NCBI GenBank assembly: GCA_964534705.1
Contig: CAZHPY010000049.1
Location: 1 to 11,927, forward strand
Length of the DNA: 11,927 nt
Source of the DNA: CAZHPY01 sp964534705
GTDB lineage: Bacteria > Omnitrophota > Gorgyraeia > 2-01-FULL-45-10
Direction of reading: 5' to 3'
Made by a program: the position numbers and the translations under genes. Of the stretch, positions 1 to 5,268 are shown in pieces (the first letter of the stretch is position 1; each line of letters opens with the position of its first letter). The notes under the pieces are model-generated. The model was not told where the DNA came from, searched no databases, and saw nothing but the letters and a program-made list of their open reading frames with translations.

Positions 1-194
1 TGTGTTGGGTGTGTTTGGTTTGGTTTTTCTCCTGTTGGGGCCGATGACTGCGATATATTTGCTAGCGTTGCGTAAGGCGTGCTGCGTTTGAGGATATCCA
101 GGGCTATTTTGGCTTTATAATCTCCGTAGAGCTCTAAATATTTTCTTGATATACCGGCTTTTGCGGCAATTGATATTATTGGATTTAATGTCAT
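1..194 (-). CDS. fhs: Formate--tetrahydrofolate ligase, N-terminal fragment, frameshifted near the window edge
   Basis: The ATG at 194 opens a frame with the typical N-terminus of formyltetrahydrofolate synthetase: NPIISIAAKAGI, then ELYGDYKAKIALD, matching the family pattern 'KPI..IA.K.GI ... ELYGKYKAKISLD'. The enzyme joins formate to tetrahydrofolate using ATP, in one-carbon metabolism and the methyl branch of the Wood-Ljungdahl pathway. After about 44 codons the ATG frame stops resembling the family. The expected continuation (KYIAVI, matching GKLILVTAI) appears in another frame from position 60 leftward, so there is an indel near 60-62. The following P-loop segment (TPTPAGEGKTTTT in relatives) is recognisable only as broken pieces in the last ~45 bases. 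No earlier ATG, GTG or TTG start exists in frame before a TAA, so 194 is the likely start, about ten residues shorter than many relatives, and no Shine-Dalgarno is visible. The family call is fairly firm. Whether the break is an assembly end error or a true pseudogene cannot be decided here. Confidence 0.7.
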   Translation of the reverse strand, partial: MTLNPIISIAAKAGISRKYLELYGDYKAKIALDILKRSTPYATLANISQSSAPTGEKPNQTHPT

Positions 195-221
195 AATATT
201 AGCTAGTATTAAGAAGTAATT

Positions 222-250
222 ATTTTAATATAAAGGGAGGGGCAGGTCAA
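222..250 (-). promoter_or_regulatory. Candidate sigma70-type promoter for fhs
   Basis: Read on the minus strand, TTGACC (245-250) is followed after exactly 17 bases by TAAAAT (222-227). Each box matches the -35 and -10 consensus at 5 of 6 positions. Transcription would start near 214-216, leaving a leader of about 20 bases before the ATG at 194. The site lies in the 71-base gap after coaX, the second longest gap in the window, and suggests that fhs can be transcribed separately from the cluster upstream. This is prediction from sequence only. Confidence 0.5.
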
Positions 251-265
251 TAGAATTTACTGCTC

Positions 266-1027
266 TTATAAACGGCTGGCGATCAGGTAAAGGCCTTTAA
301 GGGTGAGGTCTTCGTCCGTTTTCTGGATAGACCTTGCGTACTTTTTAATGAGCCTGGAATTGCCGCCTGTGGCGATGACTTTGATGCCTTTACCCAGAAT
401 ATCCCTGTATCTCAAGACCAGGCCGTCGCTCATCGCTCCGAAACCGAAAAGGATACCGCCTCTCATGCTGTTTACAGTGTCCCTGCCTATGATAGAAGGC
501 GCTTCTTTTAACTCTACTTTCGGCAGAAGAGCAGTCCCTTTATAAAGGCCGGAAAGCGACAATTCGATCCCTGGCAAGATCAATCCGCCAAGGTAATCCC
601 CGTTTTTTGAGATCAGGTCAAAGGTTATTGCAGTCCCAAAATCTATTACCACTGCCGGGGTCCCGTAAAGCATCTTTGCGGCATAAGCATTGACCAGCCT
701 GTCCTGGCCAACCTCTTTTTTTATCCTATACAGGTTTTTTATCGGAACGGCCCTGTCTTTTCCCAGGATAACCATGGGAGCATTTACCGGTATTTTATGC
801 AGTTCCGCTACCAGGCGCGCCAATGATAACGGCGCCACACTTGATATGATGATCCCGGACAAGTCCTCGACAGTAAGCCGGGATCTTTTTACAAGAGCTT
901 TTATGTCGCGCGCATATGATGAATACGCCTTACTGGGTATCTTGGCCTTACCGGCTAATTTTTTCCCCTTGAATATCCCAGCCGTTATATTCGTGTTACC
1001 AATATCTATGGCAAGCAGATTACGCAT
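266..1027 (-). CDS. coaX: Type III pantothenate kinase
   Basis: The product phosphorylates pantothenate with ATP, the first step of coenzyme A synthesis, in the cytoplasm. From the ATG at 1027 the protein has 253 residues, the usual CoaX length. It shows the ASKHA-fold phosphate-1 loop DIGNTN (8-13), the pantothenate-side motif VGQDRLVNA (106-114, usually GADR), the second phosphate motif DFGTAIT (129-135) with the catalytic and K+-linked Asp129, and the late motifs GGLILPG (147-153) and GRDTVNSMRGG (181-191). A longer frame begins at 1048, but AGGAG at 1035-1039 lies 7 bases before the ATG at 1027, and family proteins begin at 'M..LLAIDIGNTN', so 1027 is chosen. The gene follows birA after a 115-base gap that contains a palindromic repeat. 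No terminator hairpin with a T run is seen after its TAA. CoaX enzymes differ from type I and II kinases in weak ATP affinity and no CoA feedback (family knowledge). Confidence 0.95.
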   Translation of the reverse strand: MRNLLAIDIGNTNITAGIFKGKKLAGKAKIPSKAYSSYARDIKALVKRSRLTVEDLSGIIISSVAPLSLARLVAELHKIPVNAPMVILGKDRAVPIKNLYRIKKEVGQDRLVNAYAAKMLYGTPAVVIDFGTAITFDLISKNGDYLGGLILPGIELSLSGLYKGTALLPKVELKEAPSIIGRDTVNSMRGGILFGFGAMSDGLVLRYRDILGKGIKVIATGGNSRLIKKYARSIQKTDEDLTLKGLYLIASRL

Positions 1028-1034
1028 TTCTAAA

Positions 1035-1039
1035 CTCCT
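1035..1039 (-). promoter_or_regulatory. Ribosome binding site that sets the coaX start
   Basis: AGGAG on the minus strand stands 7 bases before the ATG at 1027. The longer in-frame start at 1048 would place this site inside the coding region, so the shorter protein is preferred. Confidence 0.75.
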
Positions 1040-1053
1040 ATCAGGCACTCAGC

Positions 1054-1139
1054 AGTTGGTAACAAGAGACAGCTACAGTTGCGCGATACTTGGTAACAAG
1101 AAACATGTACCTTGTTACTTGTCTCTTTGTCTCCAACTC
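1054..1139. repeat. Nested palindromic repeat (REP/MITE-like) between birA and coaX
   Basis: The gap holds several copies of one short core. TTGGTAACAAG occurs at 1056-1066 and again at 1090-1100, 34 bases apart. GTAACAAG (1093-1100) is perfectly inverted as CTTGTTAC (1111-1118) around a 10-base loop that itself contains ACATGT. The outer arms AGTTGGTAACAAGAGAC (1054-1070) and GTCTCTTTGTCTCCAACT (1121-1138) are also near-perfect inverted partners, so the whole stretch could fold into a long imperfect hairpin. TTGTCTC is tandemly repeated at 1119-1125 and 1127-1133. No transposase, target duplication or T run was found. It looks like a dispersed palindromic element or a processing/stability hairpin between two genes of one transcript. 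A classical terminator is unlikely. Confidence 0.65.
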
Positions 1140-1142
1140 AGT

Positions 1143-2120
1143 TCATCTGATCATCGCCACATCTCCCGACGAGACTTTCTCCAGTATCCCTGAATCAAGC
1201 CTCACTACAAGCGCGCCATCGGGGTTGATGTCATGAGCAAGCCCTTCGAATGTCCTCCCGGGCAGGATAACCTTTATTCTCGAGCCCAGCATATTAGAAA
1301 GCCCTTTCCAGGCATCTATTATCGGTTCAAAACCATCTCGTTCTAACATAGAATAGAACTCCTCCAATCTTTCAAGGACTTGTTTTGCAAGTTCTACTCT
1401 TGAAATGCTCCTTTTTATATTATGCCTATGTAATTCATCTTTCAGTGAAGCGCTTCCTTTCGGCAATTGCTTCAACGGCGTATTTACGTTGATACCGATA
1501 CCCAGGATGATAAAATCCACGCTGTCCTGCTCCGCCTTCATCTCGGTCAGTATGCCGCACACCTTTTTCCCGTCCAGCACCAGGTCGTTAGGCCATTTTA
1601 TGGAGACGTCCAGCGAAGTAACGTCCCTTATGGCTTTTGCGACAGCGACGGCCGCAAAAAGCGTTATTCTTGGTATCTCGTTCGGCGGTATTTTTGGCCG
1701 CAATATGCATGACAAATAGATGCCGCCCTTTGAAGGTGACACCCAATGCCTCCCATGCCTGCCCTTGCCCCGGGATTGCTCTTCGGCAATAATGACCGTC
1801 CCTGCCTTGACGCCTTTTTCCGCCAGCTGATAGGCTATGTCATTGGTCGAATCGACCTTTTTATACGATATTATATCCCTGCCGAAGATCTTTGTCTTTA
1901 ACTTCCACCTGATCTCCGACGGGATCAATGCGTCCGGAGCCGATACCAGTTTATAACCAAGGTGTGGGACCGCTTCGATATCGTATCCGATCTCGCGCAG
2001 ATTTTCTATGTGCTTCCAGATCGCGGCCCGTGAAATACCGGAATGCCCGCACAGGTCTTCCCCGGATACATACGAATCTCTGCTATGGCGTAATACGCTC
2101 AGGATCTTTTCGTCCAGCAT
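1143..2120 (-). CDS. birA: Bifunctional biotin--[acetyl-CoA-carboxylase] ligase / biotin operon repressor
   Basis: The 325-residue product activates biotin to biotinyl-AMP and attaches it to carrier proteins such as the carboxylase subunit. Residues 1-60 form a winged helix-turn-helix (GHSGISRAAIWKHIENLREIGY), so this is the two-function type that can also repress transcription. The catalytic domain carries the biotin/AMP loop SRGKGRHGRHW (116-126), KWPND (175-179) and GIGINVN (207-213). The C-terminal SH3-like domain (about 277-325) begins at SNMLGSRI. The ATG at 2120 lies inside uvrB, giving a 38-base overlap in a different frame. The nearest Shine-Dalgarno, AAAGGAG, is a rather distant 13 bases upstream and also inside uvrB, so coupling to uvrB translation is likely. 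No later start would keep the helix-turn-helix intact. Its DNA target is unknown, and no obvious biotin operator was recognised in the window. Confidence 0.95.
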   Translation of the reverse strand: MLDEKILSVLRHSRDSYVSGEDLCGHSGISRAAIWKHIENLREIGYDIEAVPHLGYKLVSAPDALIPSEIRWKLKTKIFGRDIISYKKVDSTNDIAYQLAEKGVKAGTVIIAEEQSRGKGRHGRHWVSPSKGGIYLSCILRPKIPPNEIPRITLFAAVAVAKAIRDVTSLDVSIKWPNDLVLDGKKVCGILTEMKAEQDSVDFIILGIGINVNTPLKQLPKGSASLKDELHRHNIKRSISRVELAKQVLERLEEFYSMLERDGFEPIIDAWKGLSNMLGSRIKVILPGRTFEGLAHDINPDGALVVRLDSGILEKVSSGDVAMIR

Positions 2121-4083
2121 ATTTTTCTTTAAGCTCCTTTATCTGGTCGCGCAATATCGCTGCCCGTTCAAATTGGAGATTCCTCGCGGCAACCTCCATG
2201 TCGTGCTGTAGTTCGCCTATCAACACGGTTATATCATATTGTTCGTCGTTTTCCTCAATAACATTCTCGATGACTTCACGCGCCTTTTTATACGATTCTA
2301 TCCCTTCCCTTACCGCCTTTTCTATGGTACGTGGAGTTATGTTATGCTTGCCATTAAACTCCATCTGTATTTCGCGGCGGCGGTTCGTCTCATCGATGGC
2401 CCTCTTCATGGATTTCGTAAGTTTCCCGGCATACATCAGGACTTCGCCGTTTATATGCCTCGCAGCCCTTCCCGCTACCTGTATCAGGCTCGTACCGCTG
2501 CGCAGGAACCCTTCTTTATCGGCGTCCAGAATAGCTACCAATGAAACTTCCGGCAGGTCAAGCCCCTCCCTTAACAGGTTTATACCGACAAGGCAATCGA
2601 ACTTCCCCAGCCTGAGGTCGCGCAATATTTCCACTCTTTCTATGGCATCGATCTCGGAATGAAGGTACTTTACCCTCAGGCCGAGTTCTTTCAGATACCT
2701 CGCAAGGTCTTCCGAAAGCCTTTTTGTAAGGGTAGTGACAAGGACGCGCTCAGACCTGGCGGCGCGCTCCCGCACCTCTTTTACAAGATCATCTATTTGC
2801 CCTTCTGTCGGCCTGACCTCGATCCTGGGATCTATAAGTCCCGTTGGCCTTATCACCTGCTCTACAACACGCCCTTTCGACAGTCCGATCTCATATTCAT
2901 CGGGCGTTGCGGAAACAAAAACAGCCTGGCCGACCAATTCTGCAAATTCTTCATACCTTAAAGGCCTGTTATCAAGCGCTGACGGCAGGCGGAACCCGTA
3001 TTCGATAAGAGTTTCCTTGCGGGCCTTATCACCAGCATACATGCCTCTTATCTGGGGTATGGTAACATGCGATTCGTCGATAAAAAGCAGGAAATCTTTT
3101 GGAAAATAATCCACCAGGCACCATGGCCTGGAACCGGGCCCCCTTCCCGATATATGGCGCGAGTAGTTCTCGATACCGTTACAGTAGCCTATCTCACGCA
3201 TCATCTCTATATCATATTTTGTGCGGGACTCCAGCCTCTGCGCCTCGACCAGCTTGCGTTGTTCCTTTAATTCAGAAAGCCTTACTGCCAATTCTTCCTC
3301 TATAGATCTGATAGCCTTTTCTATCCTGTCGCCCGTGGTAACGAAATGCTTTGCAGGGTATATCCCTATTTTTTTGACGTTCGTGATGACGTTCCCGGTC
3401 AAAGGGTCTATTTCGGATATATGCTCAACGCTGTCGCCGAACTGTTCAACGCGGTAAGCTGTCTTTGTATAGGCCGGAAATATTTCTATAGTATCTCCCC
3501 TCACACGGAATGTGGATCTCTTAAAATCATAATCATTGCGGGTATAGTGTATAGAGATCAGTTTCTTCAGGATCTGGTCGCGCGATATCTCCTCGCCTTC
3601 TTCAAGGAACAGGAGCATTTCACCGTATTCTTCCGGCGAACCCAGGCCATATATGCAGGAAACGCTGGCCACTATGATACAGTCGCGCCTTGACATGAGA
3701 GAGCTCGTCGCCGATAACCTCAGGCGGTCTATATCCTCATTTATGGAGGCATCTTTTTCTATGTAAATATCGCGCTGCGGGATGTAAGCTTCCGGCTGGT
3801 AATAATCGTAATAACTGACGAAATATTCTACTGCGTTCTCAGGAAAAAAATCTTTGAATTCACCATATAACTGGGCCGCAAGCGTCTTATTATGCGAGAT
3901 AACCAGGGTGGGCCTGTTTACCGCCGCTATTACATTGGCCATTGTGAACGTTTTACCTGAACCGGTAACTCCGAGAAGGGTCTGGAATTTACTGGCTGCC
4001 TGCAAGCCTTCGACCAATTCCTTTATAGCCTGCGGCTGGTCGCCTTCAGGATTGAATTTTGATACTAGTTTAAATTTATCCAT
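2083..4083 (-). CDS. uvrB: UvrABC system protein B (excinuclease subunit B)
   Basis: UvrB is the damage-verifying helicase-like subunit of nucleotide excision repair. UvrA loads it and it recruits UvrC. The 666-residue protein has normal family length. Visible motifs are Walker A GVTGSGKT (38-45), the tyrosine-rich beta-hairpin that clamps DNA (YYDYYQPEAYIP, 91-102, continuing to about 120), the DESH box (336-339), VSATP (390-394), helicase motif VI with GRAAR (538-542), and a C-terminal UVR coiled-coil (about 620-655) for UvrC contact. The hairpin-flanking sequence reads LRLSAT where many relatives have LRHSAT, a small change. The start at 4083 matches the conserved 'F.LVS.F.P.GDQP.AI' beginning. 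It lies 12 bases after the nadC stop with no convincing Shine-Dalgarno (the leader is cccaccccgata). The 3' end overlaps birA by 38 bases. Placement between cofactor genes gives no hint of SOS control, and no LexA-like box was noticed. Confidence 0.98.
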   Translation of the reverse strand: MDKFKLVSKFNPEGDQPQAIKELVEGLQAASKFQTLLGVTGSGKTFTMANVIAAVNRPTLVISHNKTLAAQLYGEFKDFFPENAVEYFVSYYDYYQPEAYIPQRDIYIEKDASINEDIDRLRLSATSSLMSRRDCIIVASVSCIYGLGSPEEYGEMLLFLEEGEEISRDQILKKLISIHYTRNDYDFKRSTFRVRGDTIEIFPAYTKTAYRVEQFGDSVEHISEIDPLTGNVITNVKKIGIYPAKHFVTTGDRIEKAIRSIEEELAVRLSELKEQRKLVEAQRLESRTKYDIEMMREIGYCNGIENYSRHISGRGPGSRPWCLVDYFPKDFLLFIDESHVTIPQIRGMYAGDKARKETLIEYGFRLPSALDNRPLRYEEFAELVGQAVFVSATPDEYEIGLSKGRVVEQVIRPTGLIDPRIEVRPTEGQIDDLVKEVRERAARSERVLVTTLTKRLSEDLARYLKELGLRVKYLHSEIDAIERVEILRDLRLGKFDCLVGINLLREGLDLPEVSLVAILDADKEGFLRSGTSLIQVAGRAARHINGEVLMYAGKLTKSMKRAIDETNRRREIQMEFNGKHNITPRTIEKAVREGIESYKKAREVIENVIEENDEQYDITVLIGELQHDMEVAARNLQFERAAILRDQIKELKEKYAGRKDPERITP

Positions 4084-4095
4084 TATCGGGGTGGG

Positions 4096-4959
4096 TTATA
4101 CTATCTCTAGAGACATATCAATCGACTTAACAGAATGCGTCAACGCTCCGACAGAGATCATATCAACGCCGGTCTTTGCGTATTCCTCTATTGTCTCAAG
4201 GGTTATGCCTCCGGAGACCTCGAGGAGGGCCTTCGTCTTTGACATCCGCCTTATTTCAACGCATGCCTTTACATCCGCCGGGCTCATATTATCCAGCATT
4301 ATGATATCGGGTTTCCCCCTGAGCGCATCATCAAATTCGACGGTATTGGCCACTTCTATTTCTACGATCGTCCCTTTTATATTCTTCTTCCTCGCCGTCT
4401 CCACCAATTCCTTCAAATTAGACTTTGACACCTTGACGCTTTGACACTTAATATGGTTATCCTTTATAAGAACCTGGTCATAGAGGCCCATGCGATGGTT
4501 ATATCCGCCGGCGACGGATACGGCGTATTTCTCCAGATACCTTAAAAGCGGGAAGGTCTTACGGGTATCCATTACCTTTACGCCATAAGGCTTTGTCTTA
4601 TCGACAAAAGCCTTTGTTTTTGTAGCTATGCCGCTTAAGAGTTCCAAAAAATTAAGCATTGTCCGCTCTGCCCTTAGGATGGAATTCAGGCGCCCTTCGA
4701 TAAAAACCAATTCTTTATCCTTACCGACAAAATCGCCGTCATTGCAATTGGGCTTGAAACGGACGCTATAATCTATCTGCGCCATCAGCCATTCGGCTAT
4801 CTGGAGCCCGCATACAACACAATCTTCCCTGGTGATTATTGTGGCGCGCGAGCTTAGGAATTTATCTACCAGCGCAGCGGAAGTAATATCACCCTTGCCG
4901 ATATCTTCCTTTAGCGAAGCCTTGATTATAGGGATTACTCTTTCTTTATCTAATCTCAT
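4096..4959 (-). CDS. nadC: Nicotinate-nucleotide pyrophosphorylase (quinolinate phosphoribosyltransferase)
   Basis: The enzyme converts quinolinate and PRPP to nicotinate mononucleotide with release of CO2 and pyrophosphate, in de novo NAD synthesis. The 287-residue length fits the family. It shows the N-terminal signature LKEDIGKGDITS (16-27), LRAERTMLNFL (95-105), the quinolinate-binding segment DTRKT (131-135), the run GGYNHRMGLYDQVLIKDNH (151-169) with basic residues His155, Arg156, Lys166 and His169, then VEIEVAN (199-205), MLDNM (221-225) and the barrel phosphate-site pieces EVSGGI (247-252) and ISVGALTHS (268-276). The ATG at 4959 follows the stop of the small EF-hand-like gene by 9 bases and has no visible Shine-Dalgarno, suggesting translational coupling. 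nadA and nadB are not in the window. ModD, a related molybdenum-locus protein, is the main alternative, but the motifs and cofactor-gene neighbours favour NadC. Confidence 0.95.
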   Translation of the reverse strand: MRLDKERVIPIIKASLKEDIGKGDITSAALVDKFLSSRATIITREDCVVCGLQIAEWLMAQIDYSVRFKPNCNDGDFVGKDKELVFIEGRLNSILRAERTMLNFLELLSGIATKTKAFVDKTKPYGVKVMDTRKTFPLLRYLEKYAVSVAGGYNHRMGLYDQVLIKDNHIKCQSVKVSKSNLKELVETARKKNIKGTIVEIEVANTVEFDDALRGKPDIIMLDNMSPADVKACVEIRRMSKTKALLEVSGGITLETIEEYAKTGVDMISVGALTHSVKSIDMSLEIV

Positions 4960-4968
4960 TTGTTATTG

Positions 4969-5256
4969 CTACGGCCTGAGCTCATAAGCTTTATCGCTTT
5001 CCGTTACGATCGGCATTCCGGTGTTTGGGTCATATGTCTCCCACCTGTCGATCACCATGTCATTATTTGTATCGTACCCTCTTTTTACCACCTTGCCGTC
5101 TTCATCGTATATGTCCACGCCATCTATCCTGGTATCGCCGTTCCTGTCGACCTGGATCTCCTTTGTGGACATCTTCTCGTGCTGGGGAACAGCCGATGCG
5201 TTAACCGTTAAGGCTGCGCAGAGAATTATAATGGCTAATATAAAAATTTTATTCAT
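4969..5256 (-). CDS. Small secreted protein with two EF-hand-like calcium-binding loops
   Basis: The gene is not a named family that I recognise. The 95-residue product starts with a clear Sec signal peptide: MNK, a hydrophobic run to about 18, and a likely cleavage after ASA at 20-22. The mature part of about 73 residues contains two copies of a unit about 25 residues long. Each begins with an EF-hand or dockerin-type loop: DRNGDTRIDGVD (37-48) and DTNNDMVIDRWE (62-73), with acidic or Asn side chains at loop positions 1, 3, 5, 9 and 12. Each is followed by YDEDG or YDPNTG turns. Exported Ca2+ binding is therefore plausible, but target and role are unknown. A strong Shine-Dalgarno AAGGAGG stands 4 bases before the ATG, directly after the valS stop, and the gap to valS is 12 bases. 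It does not resemble its enzyme neighbours and has no catalytic motif. Confidence 0.85.
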   Translation of the reverse strand: MNKIFILAIIILCAALTVNASAVPQHEKMSTKEIQVDRNGDTRIDGVDIYDEDGKVVKRGYDTNNDMVIDRWETYDPNTGMPIVTESDKAYELRP

Positions 5257-5268
5257 AAGTCCTCCTTT

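Noticed and set aside
1040..1062. Promoter for coaX made of TTGTTA and GATAGG 17 bases apart on the minus strand
   Set aside because: The -10 box matches only half the consensus, and TTGTTA belongs to the repeat. Too weak to annotate.
1054..1139. The hairpin as a Rho-independent terminator after birA
   Set aside because: The stems are AT-rich with no following T run on the minus strand, and the repeat pattern is better explained as a palindromic element.
1054..1139. CRISPR array
   Set aside because: Only two direct 11-base copies, no regular unit with spacers, and no cas genes in the window.
690..1193. Plus-strand open frame of 167 codons opposite coaX and the repeat
   Set aside because: Mostly antisense to coaX, no domain seen, and it runs through the palindromic repeat.
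1928..2662. Plus-strand open frame of 244 codons across birA and uvrB
   Set aside because: It lies opposite two well-supported genes, has low-complexity Ser/Arg-rich content and no recognised motif or conserved domain. It is a shadow of the minus-strand genes.
3854..4444. Plus-strand open frame of 196 codons opposite uvrB and nadC
   Set aside because: Antisense to two conserved enzymes. Its composition is what a reverse frame of such codons gives.
5257..5268. T-box or riboswitch control of amino-acid or tRNA-synthetase genes
   Set aside because: No intergenic space is large enough anywhere before lysC (within the window), cimA or valS to hold such a leader.
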